Under the pieces are notes generated by a model. The model ran no database searches. It was not told where the DNA came from and saw nothing but the letters and a program-made list of their open reading frames with translations. A stretch of DNA of 64,000 bases from Gnetum montanum (Eukaryota; Streptophyta; Gnetopsida; Gnetales; Gnetaceae). A program made the translations under genes and the position numbers. The stretch's first letter is position 1; each line of letters begins with the position of its first letter. Where the stretch lies: contig MNCI01029622.1 in the NCBI GenBank assembly GCA_015680685.1, forward strand, positions 179,825 to 243,824. Reading direction: 5' to 3'. Below are positions 43,610 through 55,399 of the stretch, one piece after another.

Positions 43610-46600
43610 GCGTTTGTTTAAATTTTTTACAAGTGTCCAACTTCTCCCCATTGATGTTTTTAGGTTAAGGGTTGGAAGTTAGCGATGCTCATACTCTAGT
43701 GTATCTATGCTTTCGATGTTAGCGCAAGTGGTTCCCCTAGTTGGTTCCATGCATGTTGGTGAGTTGCTCTCCTTATTAGCTATCAACCACTGGGTGTTTT
43801 CTTGTTGTGTGGTTGCTACATATAGGCACTTTGTATCTTAGTTTCCTGGGCACACCGGTTGCATGCAGGCAATGCTGAACATTCCTGTATGTCATCACCC
43901 TCTGTATCATTGTATGTGATGCATGGAACTTTCTTATTCTCGATCTTTCCATAAGTGTTTTCCTTAGATATCTCTAGGGAAAGATCGCAGATTCCTAGGT
44001 ATGTGTTTATGGTACTGAGCCATGCCCTCCCCATTATAATTGGGAAGTCCCCTTTATTATTGTTGACTTCTATTACTAGGAAATTAGCTGGGTATGACCA
44101 ACCACATACAGTGGTAACAACGTCATCCACTAATTGCAAGGTAACAGTGAGGGATTGGTCAGCTAGATCTAAGTGAATATTACTCTTCTTTAGTGGAGGC
44201 AGGTTCCAGGCTTTATACATTTCCTGCGATATTAAGTTGACTCTGGAACCTAAGTCAAGAAGAGCCTTACGTGGTTCATTTCCAGCGATGTGGAGGTAGA
44301 TTAAGGGACTTCCAGGATCAGAGAATTTCTTGGGAAGGTGGCCCACCTTTATCCAGTTAGTGACGGTATGTGTTAACATAACTGTTTGGGTTGAGCTCTA
44401 TTTTTGGTTTGAAGGGAGCTTTGAAGCCTTATTTGGTAGAGAGGCATTTTGAGGCTCAACCGCTTGTGGTTGTGAGAGCTTGTTTGGACTATTGGTTTTG
44501 AAGAAAGGTCTTCTCTTTGTATGGTTGTTAGAACCAACAGTGGGTTAAAGGTTCACAACTCTCGTAGCATTACGTTGCTACAGTTGAGTGGGGAGTTCCC
44601 CTTGCATTGTTGGAGCAAGTGGTAGCGGAACTATCAACGTAAGAGTTGCGGATGGGTTTGGAGGATGGTATGCATGTGGTGTATCCCTTCCAGGAGAAGG
44701 AGTTCTATAATACTCTCGAACTTGGTAGTGATGTTGTGGGGTCATGTGACTGATAGAGTCACTTGCAGAAACCAGCTACTGCACGTAATAGCCATATGGA
44801 TCTGGTTGCCAGTAAGGGTATTGTTGCCTTGGCGGTGGCATCCCCCATGACTGTGGGTATTGCCACTGCTGGTGTTGCTCAATAGGTTGTGGTGGAGTTC
44901 CACTTGGATAATACGTTAAGGGTTGGTAGAACTACCTTGGGGATAAGGTAACCTCCGGGGTGCCTGCCGTTTGTTAAGTCTTGGGTTGAGTGCATACACC
45001 CCAGACTCTTGTAGATGTGAGATTATTGGGAAACATCCCTTAGGATGGTCATATTGACATATATCACATCCACCATCATAATCCATATTGGAATCCATAA
45101 CCTCATTGATGATAGTCATTTTCCCCTTACCTTTGTTACATGTATGGTCCAAATCTCTCCCTTTCTTTTTCTTATCATAGTCACTACCTGGCTCCTTAGA
45201 CTCCTCTACAATTTTGAGAACGGTTTTGAATCTACTATCTAAAGAGTCCGACATTTGATCTACCTTAGTCGACACTTTGGTTGTCAACTTTTGAAGCGGC
45301 AAGGTTTTCCTATTCACCAACTCTTCGAGTGGTGACTCATCCTCCTCCTTGCAGAATCTCACTCCCCTCTTTCGGAGGGAAGGATCGTGGTTATATTCTT
45401 CCGTGCTTTCTCTTTTGTGTAGCTCCCCTTCTTCCTTAGCTATTTGCTCCAACAATTTTTGCACCTCATGGGACCTAAGCTCAGATAATCTCCCTTGGGA
45501 ATATGTTCCAAGGGTTCTCCTAGTTTCATGCTTGAGCCCATCTACAAGATGACGTAGTTGATCCCGTTGTGCATAACCATGGCTTGGAAACGATGTAGCA
45601 GTGCATAATATCGGCCCATGGCAGCATCCAGGGGTTCATGATTACCTTGCTTCCATCCTTGGATCTATTTCCACAAGTTGGACACTCTAGAGTACATTTG
45701 ATATTTATCGTTAAACAGTTATAGCATCGTACTTCACTGTCTAATGGATTTTGGTTCTAAGGAAAGGTACTAGCTTTCTGCTTCTTTTATGAGTATCCTT
45801 GGGAACAAATTTAACTTTTACCACTTATTTTCAATATTATACAAGGCACATGGATCATGGAATGCCTATAGATGGTTCTGCAGATCAGTGTTGTATCCCC
45901 CCTCAAACCATGGGATATTATTCATGTCTAGTCTCTTGATCCAGCTATCTTTCTGGTGCCTTGTAGATATTTTCACAGCCTCCGTAATGTCTAACATACT
46001 TTGGGTTGCTAGTAGGGGTTCTTTGTTGTCATTTCTCTCATGGCATCTGTGATGCCTACACGGTTCCCTACTGTCCTTTCTTCTATGCCTTGATTCTCTC
46101 AAATGCCCTCGTCCTCACTCTCGACTCTCTTGTCGAGGGTTCTCATTATACTTACCTTTATCCTCATGGTTGTGTTCCTTGTGACTACACCCTGATGTGG
46201 AAGGAGAGGGTGAATGATGTGATGAGGGTGAAGAAGAATGGGAACCATCACCAGGACAATGTTTCTTACCTTCTCTTCGGTGGTTATGGCCCCGATCGTG
46301 ATGACAATCCGAATGCCCGCCCTTGTCATGGGTTTGTGTTTCCTCATTGAACACTTGGTGTTCATGGGGATCAGAACCAGGGTTATGAATCATGAAGTGT
46401 AGGTTCTGATATCCCACCTCCTCACCATCATTAGGAGGGGGAACATCATTCGATGGGAAAAATAACTAGTTCACCATCTCCAATTTCGCTTAGGATGTGC
46501 AGGATGCTGTGGGGCCCTTTACCTTCAACGATGTATGGTAGCTCTCCTGCCACAAGTCCCTTAAACGTTGCATCACTATGGGATGGTAATGCCTTGTGTC

Positions 46601-46903
46601 GTAATGATGTGCAATGTATTCAGCATATAGCTACATCATGCCTATCTGTACAAGAGCATGAAGGAACATGTTAGGGACTGCACGATCTGGGGGTAACACT
46701 ATGTTACCTTACAAGTCTCACCAACGCAGTTGTTCATCCTGATGAAGGATAAAGGTAAACTCGAGTATATACTCATCATGATGGGTATATACTACTTGAT
46801 ACTATTGAGGAACTAACGGTTCTTGGTTATGTATGTTGTGCCACCAAATGTCTCTTGTATGATCCCTAGGTGGTGAAGTGCTTTTATGAGAAGAAGAAGA
46901 CAT
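43610..46903 (-). pseudogene. NA-4 gag-protease polyprotein, several frameshifts
   Basis: The start ATG is at 46903. The order is as in NA-2: the His/Ser/Arg-rich stretch (46417-46115), the Gag core (about 45960-45600), the helical region LLEQIAKEEGELHKRES (45455-45405), a knuckle-like CDICQYDHPKGCF near 45070-45030 in which the second terminal Cys is Phe, the Pro-rich linker, and a well-kept 187-residue protease piece (44379-43816) with LLDLGSRVNLIS and FPIIMGRAWLSTI. At least two frameshifts separate these pieces. No RT or integrase follows; the deletion junction is near 43620-43650. Confidence 0.87.
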
Positions 46904-47386
46904 TGTTATCTTGTCGGTGTTGTTGGCACATTTTGGCCATGTAATGAAGTAGGCTTTGTGAGGTTGTGAAGCTAATCATATAACTAATGTTCACCCTGAT
47001 TTAAAAATTTCCAATATTTATTGGATGAAGACTTTTCAGAGGTGTTAGATTGGTAGTTTGAAATTTTTTTTAATTGATTCACTAGCAAACATAGTTTTGT
47101 TTAAGACAAATGATCAATTGTTCAGAGTTCATGAAAATCCTCTACTAGCTATTTTAGTGCCAAAGAAATATTCACTGGATCTACAAACATGTATTAATGT
47201 ACAAGTTAAGAAGTGCGTTTAGTTAACCTCCATAAGGTATGGGAAGGTAATGAATGTAAGGCAACTTGTAGAATCCAAATGATGCCTTGAAATTAAGAGT
47301 TATACTATTTGGCCTTTGAGTGTAAGATTGGGATTGGTGGATAAAAAACTTGATGGGTGCGTCTTGGATAGGGAACAATAGACAAA

Positions 47387-47420
47387 AATCAGTTAACAGC
47401 CGACCGCTCTACCACTGAGC
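47387..47420 (-). tRNA. Fragment of a plastid-type tRNA-Asn(GUU) gene
   Basis: The - strand has GCTCAGTGGTAGAGC followed by GGTCGGCTGTTAACTGATT. This is the D-arm to anticodon-loop part of plastid trnN-GUU as I remember it, with one change. Acceptor stem, T-arm and 3' half are missing. It is a 34 bp remnant of organelle-derived DNA, not a working gene. Confidence 0.55.
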
Positions 47421-48505
47421 AAAGAAACAACTTTTATGGTGATAGAGAGGGGCGGGAAGGAGTATCTTAGTGGTGTCACTTAGGACGAACCACAAGATAA
47501 TGATCCAAAAATCCCTGTCATTTCACAGAAATGCCACATGTTGTTCGTACTTGCCAAAGCATTTAAGTGTAACAATATCACATAAAAATTGCCTGAATTT
47601 ATCATTTTGATTTTTTCCTGCTTGCTGGTTGCAAAGAAAAACCAAGAGACGACTCAAATGCTCTCAGATATCGGGCTCTCCTTTTAGGGTTTTGGGAGTT
47701 TAGGTGAAGGTGTTGGGTCATCCAGCAACCACCCCAGTCACCCAAATCGTAAACAAGTTCGCTGTCTTTAGCTTTTCAATGCTGAATGCAAGCCTGAAAC
47801 TATGTGTTTGTATAACTGTTTTCATATTTGCTCATGCGGTCTAAGATTCCATTCTCCCCATGCTATTTTGCCAGGAACCTACCACGAGCCCTCTATTTGT
47901 AAGAAAACAGATTTGACTAGTTTTAGGGCAACTGGCTCGAAGACAGAAAGATGAAAAGATGGAGTATGCATCACTAATTCTATGAATCAACGGAGGAAAC
48001 TTTCGGAAAAGTGAAAGAAACTTTGTTCTAGAGAGAGCCGCCACATGTAACTCTAAACTTGATAATCGATGTAGCTGGGCCGTGGAAAAATTCATTACAG
48101 GTTTCGCATTTTCACACACTTGCTGTTGTTGGACAGCTCTATCTTTTGTGTGTTGGCTGTTACAGGCGAAAGGTTCTCCATGCAAATTTTGAGTTACAAA
48201 CAATTTATGAATTTTGGGAAATTCAAGCTCTACTTGTGGCCTATGGGCATTTTACAAATCCAGTTGAGTCCTCACAAGTTGTTGAATATCTAAAATAAAT
48301 TTTATTTATCCTGCATTGATCTTTACTCTCGGCTATGAAGTTGTTCCATATCAATCCAAGAATCAAATCTCTAATTCTTACTACCCATAGCAGAGATTCC
48401 ATTAATTTCAAGGCTGTTCATAGTTGCTGCTATTTCCAGTGGTGAATTTAGTCTAGGGAGGATGAATAAAACACAGAAGAGAAACTTGGTGTCAGAACTG
48501 GGCCT

Positions 48506-48826
48506 ATGTATTTGTTGGCTCAACTTGCTGGGCTTACTGTGTGTGTGTTGATTCTAATTTGGAACATTCATTATCGTGGAGGACTGGCCCTGAGTTCTTC
48601 CAAAAAGTCAAAAATTTTCAATGTCCATCCTGTTTTGATCTTTTTGGGCCTTATTTTCATTTCTAGCCAAGCAATTTTGGTGTACAGAACTGTGCCCGCC
48701 AAGAAAGAGAAGCAAAAGCCAGTGCATCTAATTCTTTTGGGCCTTGCAATAGTGTTGGGGGCTATTGGGATCTATGTAGTGTTTAAGTTTCACAATGAGT
48801 CTCATATTCCAAACCTCTACAACCTT
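48506..48826 (+). pseudogene. Cytochrome b561 N-terminal fragment captured in CAP-1
   Basis: This is an open 107-residue N-terminal half of a plant cytochrome b561 (ascorbate-dependent transmembrane ferrireductase or electron carrier of tonoplast or plasma membrane). Three membrane helices are visible (about 5-20, 39-60 and 73-94), with HYRGGLALSS, IFNVHPV (His41) and KPVHLIL (His74), two of the four haem ligands, and AILVYRT. The homology continues upstream of the ATG (GVRTGP) to a TAA at 48467, so the original start may be lost. It ends at IPNLYNL, just before the conserved SLHSWLG with the third His, without a splice donor. The frame then runs into LTR sequence. There are no stops in the fragment. 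It is sense to the LTR promoter. Confidence 0.8.
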
Positions 48827-48837
48827 TTTATCTCCAG

Positions 48838-49000
48838 AAAGGCCACTTGTCAACTAAATGGGACACTTGTCACCTGCAACCTTTTTATCTCCATGGTGAC
48901 CACTTGGCAATTAAATGAGGCCACTTGGCAACTGAATGAAGACACTTGGCAATTGACTGAAGACACTTGGCAATTGAATAGGACACTTGTCCATTGTAGC
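48838..49000. repeat. Minisatellite upstream of CAP-1 TATA box
   Basis: Units of about 21-24 bp around CACTTGGCAATTGAATGA recur about seven times with substitutions. It lies between the b561 fragment and the TATA box; CAP-2 has a different array at the same place. Confidence 0.7.
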
Positions 49001-49068
49001 TTTTTTATCTCTATGGTGGTTATAGCCACCCAAGATATTTGTAACTTACCTAACTACCTAGGAGACCC

Positions 49069-49075
49069 TATAAAA
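49069..49075 (+). promoter_or_regulatory. CAP-1 TATA box
   Basis: TATAAAA in CCTAGGAGACCCTATAAAAGG. CAP-2 keeps it at the equivalent place. It sets the + orientation of the LTR and puts the b561 fragment in U3. Confidence 0.65.
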
Positions 49076-49496
49076 GGGATTCAAGGGTAGGAAGGTAGGG
49101 GGGGAATGATACTTGGGAGAAGACACTTGATACATCACACTTTGGGAAGGCTACTAGATAGCACTTGAGCTCTCACTTGAGGACACACTTTGGCCCTTGG
49201 GAAGAGCATTTGTAAAAGACATTATGAAAGATTGCTTGTAAGATGACTTGCTAAAGAAAGGATTTCAGCCTCTTTGTCATAGTCCTGTGAGTTATGTTTT
49301 TTTTTTTTAAATTGTTTAGTTAGTGGTTTAGATAGTATCATCCTTGGCAAGTAATTTTGGGATTTTTAGATTGCTCTTATTGTTCTTGTTGCCCGATAGA
49401 AAATTTCTGTTAAAATTTTGCCATAGAAGCGCTTGTGTTTAAAAGCCTTAAGAGCATTTTAGTAGTAAATTTGGTTATTGTGCAACGTATAAGAAC

Positions 49497-49747
49497 NNNN
49501 NNNNNNNNNNNNNNNNNNNNNNNNNNNNNNNNNNNNNNNNNNNNNNNNNNNNNNNNNNNNNNNNNNNNNNNNNNNNNNNNNNNNNNNNNNNNNNNNNNNN
49601 NNNNNNNNNNNNNNNNNNNNNNNNNNNNNNNNNNNNNNNNNNNNNNNNNNNNNNNNNNNNNNNNNNNNNNNNNNNNNNNNNNNNNNNNNNNNNNNNNNNN
49701 NNNNNNNNNNNNNNNNNNNNNNNNNNNNNNNNNNNNNNNNNNNNNNN
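49497..49747. other. Assembly gap (run of N)
   Basis: 251 undetermined bases in CAP-1. Long frames read across it are artefacts. Confidence 0.99.
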
Positions 49748-50323
49748 GTGTCATTTTACCTTGTTTAAATATTTGAGGTCCACGCAAATCTGCTTTCTTT
49801 TCTGTCTATTTCCATTGAATCTTGCTCTATTTCTAGTTTTCTTGTGGAACTATCTCTTTCTCTAGGGAAAATTAGAAGTAGATTTGCAGAGTTGTGCTCA
49901 AATTTTTTTACAAGTAGGTATTATAAGGACTGCGTAGACTAGGCAATTGAACAAAATAGGATCTCTCAGCAACTCACAGTACTTGGCAAAGTTGGCTGAA
50001 TCTCTTTAGAGTAAGTCATTTGTACTTTACACACAACGCAATCGTTTCATTTTTCACAACCGCACGCCGCAACAGCACACACACATACTCACATTAACTA
50101 CTGAGTCTATTTGGAGGTATCTGGGCCTTGGTGTTGCTAGAGATCAGCAGGCACCTAAATCCTGTTCGAGGACACTTGTTGGCAGTCGTGTCCCAAACGG
50201 TTGTCAACAGGTGTGCTATTGACCATTGTTTAAATTTTTTTCTGATTAACCCTAAAGGTTTTTTTAAGCTTCCCAATGATGTGGATGATTTCCAATGTTC
50301 TACTTAGCACACAAACAACTTAG

Positions 50324-50341
50324 TCTCTAGCAACAGTGCCA
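50324..50341 (-). promoter_or_regulatory. NA-4 primer binding site
   Basis: The - strand reads TGGCACTGTTGCTAGAGA, one base after the 5' LTR. It keeps the tRNA-Asp pattern with further changes. Confidence 0.7.
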
Positions 50342-50342
50342 A

Positions 50343-51148
50343 TGATGAGTGGCGAGGTACCCCTACACTCAACCATACGAATACGAGCGTTTTCACTCAC
50401 GATCCAGTCGAACTCCAAGGACAAAGTGCTTATGTGCCTTATGGAACACTTAAGGTTAATCAATTGTTGTCTTCCCAAGCTCACTTGTATTTGTCACAGT
50501 TGTATGGTTAAGTGAACTTGAGGTACATGATTTTTATATATTTTATCTTTTTATCGCCTATGCTAAGAGGGGAAAGGGTGAAGAGACTAAGTACTAACTT
50601 TCACTAACTAGGCTCTAATCATCCTAGCATCAATATCCGTTCCCACTTGCCGTTCACACCCTAAACTAATGCAATGCTACTGGGATTACCAAACACTATT
50701 CATTACTGGGATTACCAAGCGTAACACACGTGTTCGAAGCGGTTGTACTGAATGCACTTAACTATGAGAGTTGAGGGTTGAGAGAGATTAAGTCATTAAG
50801 AAAGAATTTAAATATTTAATAGTAATTAAAGTCCTATTTAGCTTAGTCCATATGCTGTAAGGTTTATTAGAAAGTTCATCTTTATTGTCGTACACAATTG
50901 TGTGCTTAGGTACAAAATTGCTCAAATAAAGATCCGTTCACTTTGAGGCTCCTACTACGGGCACATGGAAATTATTCTAACTCTGGAATGGAAAAACTGC
51001 TAGAGTTTGGCTAAGGTCTAGATCTAGATGGGAAAATAAGGAAAAACCACCTCTTATTTATAGAATTGACGATGGGCTATGATATCACATACGCGATATC
51101 GCAGGTGACTACGCGATATCGTAGCTCATGCGATATTGTGTCCCATCA
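50343..51148 (-). repeat. NA-4 5' LTR
   Basis: 806 bp, against 789 bp for the 3' LTR. The difference is partly in the CGATATCG block. The - strand TATAAATA is at 51062-51055. Confidence 0.92.
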
Positions 51149-51190
51149 AACATTCTTTGTAATAAGCTATTTCTCATTTCATCCCCATCC

Positions 51191-51439
51191 ATGAAATCCA
51201 TTTTATTAGCTTCATCATTGTTATTTCTTTCATCTTTCTTGTTCCTTATAGTTTTCCAAACTATCGCTACTGGAGGTTCGCTCTTAGGGGGTGTTGTCCC
51301 AAATTTTTTGAATTTATCTCACCCCTACATCATAAACCTCCAATCCAGTATCTTCCATACCCACAACCCAGCCAATGTGCTTCATATCAAGGCAAGGTAT
51401 CAACTACATGATGGCTTATCTATCCTTGCTAATTCGTGA
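51191..51439 (+). CDS. AUT-1 frame Y, 82-residue secreted-type protein
   Basis: This frame is open from ATG to TGA. Residues 1-30 form a classic signal peptide (MKSILLASSLLFLSSFLFLI) with a small-residue site TIATGG. About 50 polar residues follow (NLSHPYIINLQ, then KARYQLHDGL). It aligns with the shorter frame Y of the NA copies, where a TAG cuts it after 41 residues. With X upstream and Z downstream it makes an env-position cluster. It is not visibly related to a known Athila env-like protein, as far as I can tell. Confidence 0.5.
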   Translation: MKSILLASSLLFLSSFLFLIVFQTIATGGSLLGGVVPNFLNLSHPYIINLQSSIFHTHNPANVLHIKARYQLHDGLSILANS

Positions 51440-51825
51440 CTATGTTGTGTGTGTAGATGACAATCATATGAATAATGGACTAGGCTAGGAGGGAGCACTC
51501 ATGATGGATTGGAGATGAAGCATTTACGAAAGGAACAAGTTTGGTCGCATGGCTATGGATAAACAACGGAAGGTGCAATCTCAGCATCTATAGCAATGCA
51601 TCTGATTTTCTTTTCTCTCTCTTCAAGTTGTCAAATAAGGGCCTAGATGTCATTTATGTATGGTGTTCACCACAATGGGCATGAACACCAATGTTGTAAT
51701 ATGCTTTTAGATCCATTCACTAGGTACTTTGAGTCTGTCATCTCGTTTCACCGTAAGTGTCATTCAGTTAATAATCTCATACCTTCCTAATATTTTGTAA
51801 CGAACTCAAGGACATGTTTTCATTT
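51440..51825 (+). pseudogene. AUT-1 frame Z remnant and 3' end
   Basis: GTTGTGTGTGTAG at about 51442-51455 matches the acceptor-like site of the NA copies with CAG changed to TAG. The following sequence aligns with frame Z but has many indels. The ATGAACACC...TTTTAGATCC block before the polypurine tract is shared with all copies. Confidence 0.4.
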
Positions 51826-51838
51826 AGTCATGGGGGTA

Positions 51839-52671
51839 TGATGAACCACGATATTGGGACCGCGATATCACATTCGTGATATTAGGTCTGCGATATTAGA
51901 GCCTTCCAAGCGATATCAAGGATCTGATATCGGGACCTGCCTCATTGCTTATAAATAAGAGGTGGGTGCACTTGGTTTGGGGAATGAGTCTTAGTTCCTT
52001 AAACTCTTGCCTTTTTTTCTTTCTAGAGATAGAATTATTTTTGAGTGCCCACAGTAGGAGTCATAAAGTGAATGGATCTTTATTTGAGCGTTGTGTACCT
52101 GAGAAAACCTTGTGTATGGTAATAAAGACAAACTTTGTGATAAACCTGGCAGCATTCAGAATAGCTTAATTAATGTTATTTGTAGTAATTAATGCTTTTC
52201 TTAGTTAATTAATGTTTTCTCTCTCATCCTATTAATCTCTCCTAAGTAAGCACACTCAGTATGACCACTTTGAGCATGCGTGGAACACTTGGTAACCCAG
52301 TAACAATTAGCATTTGGTAATCCCAATAGTGTGACATTGGTTTAGGATGTGTATGGTAAGTGGGAACGGATGCTGGTGTTAGGCCTAGTTAGAGTGTAGC
52401 CAATTAGTTAAGTTAAGATAGTTACTTAATTAGTTCACTTCTCCCTTTGTACCACCAGGACATAAAAATATAAAAGCCATAAAAATCATATACCTCAAGT
52501 TTACTTAACCATATAATTGTGCCATATAAGTAAGCTTGAGAAGATAATGATTGACTAAGCTGTCCTTGTTCCACAAAAGCGCATAAGCACTTGGTCCTTG
52601 GAATTCAACTGGATTGTGCGTGTACACTCGTATTCGTATGGTTGAGCATAGGGATACCTCACCACTCATCA
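51839..52671 (+). repeat. AUT-1 3' LTR
   Basis: 833 bp, TGATGAACCACG to ACCACTCATCA. TATAAATA is at 51950-51957. It has one more CGATAT module than the 5' LTR. CATCT follows as the target duplication. Confidence 0.92.
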
Positions 52672-53200
52672 CATCTTAAGATATTAAGCAAAGATTTATT
52701 GACCACTTCAGTTTAGCCATTAGATTGTGGATGATATATAAAAGAAAAAAAATTAATTTTGTCTCTAACATTTTCCAAAAGGACCTCCAAAAATGACTAG
52801 TTAACTTGGAATCTTTGTCATTAATAATATTCAAAGGAACCACATGCAATCTCATAACATGCTGGAAAAAGAAATTTGCAATATGAGATGCATCAATCAC
52901 TTTCTTGCATGAAATGATGTTTTCCATCTTGGAGAACTTGTTCAATACCATAAAGATAACATCATTCATACTTTTGATCTTTGGAATACCACTCATAAAG
53001 TTCATTAATGCACTTTTCCAAGGACCTTTAGGAATTGAAAAAGACATGTAGCATCCATTAATATCTTTACATCCTTTGAATTTCTAACATGTTAAACACT
53101 CCACAAATTTGGAGACTTTACAAACTCTAATGTCTTATCTTGATCCATGTGATTTTCCATGCTAGCATAATGTTTTTCAATCAAAATATGTTTCTAAAAT
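52672..53200 (-). pseudogene. CHR-1 integrase, core part
   Basis: A 123-residue piece (53047-52676) reads SIPKGPWKSALMNFMSGIP, NDVIFMVLNKFSKM, DASHIANFFFQHVMRLH, NDKDSKLTSHFWRSFW. It is the catalytic core of a chromovirus integrase. The first catalytic Asp (usually MDF) is Asn here; the second (NDKD) is present. The HPQSNG...TEVVN segment follows after a shift and ends at the AUT-1 insertion. Confidence 0.85.
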
Positions 53201-53260
53201 CATAATTGGAAACACAAACCTTATCATTCTCGAACAACAGTTCATATGATAGTTCCTTCA

Positions 53261-54640
53261 TTAGTCTACCTTACTTAACAATGGCTCTTTGAGGATCCTT
53301 GAAACATACCCAAAATATGAATAATGTTCATACAAATAAGTAAAATCATTCATATATTCCATATGAGGAATGCCTAAATTCATCATGTGAACTCTAGACA
53401 ATGCATCCATCATCACATTAGCTTTCCCACTCTTGTGCTTGAGCAGAAAATTGAGCTCATGTAATTTTGTCATCCAATTTATATGTTTGAAATTTAACTT
53501 CTTTTGGGAATTAATAAGTTGAAGTGATTTGTGATCAACTATGAAAGTGAACTCATTGGGAAATAAATAATACCTTCAATTCATGATTGCTTGAAGAGTA
53601 ACATATAATTCCTTCTCGTACATGCTATATTTTTGCCTTGATTCATTCAACATCTTTAAAAAGAAAGCAATAGATCTTCCTTCTTATGAAATCACCCTTT
53701 CAATGGAAAGTCACTTGCATCAACCTCCACTTGAAATTTTTTTTGGAAATATGGTATTGAAAGCATCGGTTCACTAATGATTGTTTCCTTCAATAAAGTA
53801 AAGCTTCTTTGGGCTTCATTAGCCCACTTGAAATCTTGATTCTTCTTAAGCAAAGCAAACATAGACCATGAAATATTGAAGAGAGTTTTAATGAATTACC
53901 TATAAAAAATTGCTAAACCAAGAAATAATCTTACCTTCCCAACATTTTTAGGAGTTGGCCAATCTCTAATAGTTTTCATCTTGGTAACTTTCATATGAAT
54001 TTGACTTTTAGAAATCACATTTCCCAAGTATGTGATCTCCCTTTTGAATTAATGACTTTTCTTCACGTTGAAAACAAGGTGTGCTTCTCTAATTTGAGAT
54101 ATACACTTCTCAAATGTTCCAGGTGCTTCTCCTCATTGGAATTGTACACCAAAATATCATCAAAGAAGATAATACAATACCTACCAATTAAATCTTTGAG
54201 AGCATTATGCATTAACCTCATGAATGTGGTAGGAACATTTGGAGCCCAAATAATATCACCAATCACTCAAACAATCCATCCAATGTTTAGATAGCTATCT
54301 TTCATTCATCACTAGATCTGATCTGAATTTGATGGTATCCACTTTTCAAATTGATTTTGTTAAAGATCTCTACATTGGTAAGGACATCAAGGATATCATC
54401 CCTTTTTGGAATAGGAAACATGTATCTTATTGTTATTCTATTCATAATTCTTGAATCAATGTACATCCTCAATTCATCACTATTCTTCTTTGGCACAAAC
54501 ATTGTTGGTACTAAATAAGAAGAAATTGACTCCCTCATAAAGCCATTTGTAGGTAGCTCCTCTACTTGCCTTTGCATTTTAGTCATCTAATTTGGTGCCA
54601 TTTCATTATACTCTCTCATTTAGAATGGTAGAACTAGGAA
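53261..54640 (-). pseudogene. CHR-1 reverse transcriptase and RNase H
   Basis: RT: QRQVEELPTNGFMRESISSY, DSRIMNRITIRYMFPIP, INLKSGYHQIQIRS (54586-54302), then APNVPTTFMRLMHNALKDLI and the intact catalytic box IIFFDDILVYN (54266-54063). RNase H follows (about 53900-53500, interrupted). The connection ends with HELNFLLKHKSGKANVMMDA near 53473. Sequence style is chromovirus, unlike AUT-1. Confidence 0.87.
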
Positions 54641-54879
54641 GGAAGTCAATTTAATGCTAAACATTCCTTAGTAGTGGCAATTCATCCAATTTCCCTATAA
54701 ACAGATTGGAAAATTGCTCCTTTAAGCCTAGTACACTTGCTAGAAGTTCTACTTGCACAACATCATAATTAGAAGTAATAGTTAAGACAATCATAAAATT
54801 AAAATGAGACTCATCTTATTTCTTAATGTATTTTCTCTTTCCAAGAAGAATTATGAAAGAATTAAGTTAGTTTTACTAT

Positions 54880-55380
54880 CTCACTTATTTAGTAGTCATA
54901 GGAATCAACTTATGGATTCCATCTCTTTTTGCTACACTCCACACATTTCTTGCTCCATCAAATTGAGCATCATTATCAAAATTCCAAGGTCTTCCAATAA
55001 TTACATTAGCTTAATCAATTGATAGCACATCATATTTCAAAACATCATTATAATTCTCAATTTTGAACTTCAAGATACATTACTTTGTTATCTCTTGAGA
55101 GAAGGCTTTAAATAACCAATGCACCTTGTAGGGTCATGGATGAGGATATGTCATTAAACATAATATAGCAACTACCCAAGAAGAAATAACATTTTCTTGG
55201 GCTCCTCCATCAATAAAAATATGAATCCATTCCCCACTATGCAAACATTTAGTCCCAATCATAAATAACAACTTTCTTGCTAGATGGTCTCCTCAATTTA
55301 CATTTCCCATAAATGCACATAAATTTAATTCAAAAACTTCCTGAATTTTGGAAGCATTAGAATTACCTTTTTGAATAGCT
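54880..55380 (-). pseudogene. CHR-1 protease region
   Basis: The - strand shows FIDGGAQENVIS near 55230-55190 (the D-G/S-G active-site segment) and VIIGRPWNFDNDAQFDG near 54990-54950, the usual end of chromovirus proteases. Stops and shifts lie between. Confidence 0.7.
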
Positions 55381-55399
55381 TGACTTGATGTCCTCTTTG

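Larger units (their letters stand above)
46921..50209 (+). mobile_element. CAP-1: 3.3 kb LTR carrying a cytochrome b561 fragment
   Basis: It starts TGTTGGCACATTTT, ends GGTTGTCAACA, and has an exact GGTGT duplication (46916-46920, 50210-50214). It lies in the leader of NA-4. It shares termini, TATA region and R/U5 with CAP-2. U3 (46921 to about 49068) holds foreign sequence, including a gene fragment and a plastid-type tRNA piece. No internal retrotransposon domains are seen, so it is probably a solo LTR. The 251 bp gap of Ns lies inside the R/U5 part, so a missed feature there cannot be excluded. Confidence 0.8.
40837..51148 (-). mobile_element. NA-4: non-autonomous Athila/Tat-type element, split by CAP-1
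   Basis: It is inserted in the 3' region of AUT-1, in reverse orientation. The duplication AACAT is exact (40832-40836, 51149-51153). Read on - it has a 5' LTR (51148-50343), primer site, leader (with CAP-1 inserted), gag-protease (46903 to about 43610), the shared pol-deletion junction, frames X and Z, a polypurine tract and a 3' LTR (41625-40837). Its LTRs are closer to AUT-1 than those of NA-1 to NA-3 are, which suggests an intermediate subfamily. Confidence 0.93.
31019..52671 (+). mobile_element. AUT-1: pol-containing Athila/Tat-type element, interrupted twice
   Basis: The flanking duplication is CATCT (31014-31018 and 52672-52676). It has LTRs of 819 and 833 bp, a tRNA-Asp-type primer site, gag, protease, RT, RNase H, integrase, the 3' region with X/Y/Z-type frames, and a polypurine tract at 51826-51838. 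K (37583-39016) and NA-4 (40837-51148) are inserted in it. Layout and non-coding blocks match the NA elements, so it stands for the lineage that could supply RT and integrase to them. This copy is dead: many stops, one RT catalytic Asp missing, integrase split. Confidence 0.93.

Noticed and set aside
48506-49090. A complete 194-residue host membrane protein
   Set aside because: Only the first ~107 residues match cytochrome b561. The rest reads through the LTR minisatellite, which repeats ATWQLNE-type words.
49410-49787. Reading frames of 113-125 codons on both strands
   Set aside because: They consist mostly of the run of N.
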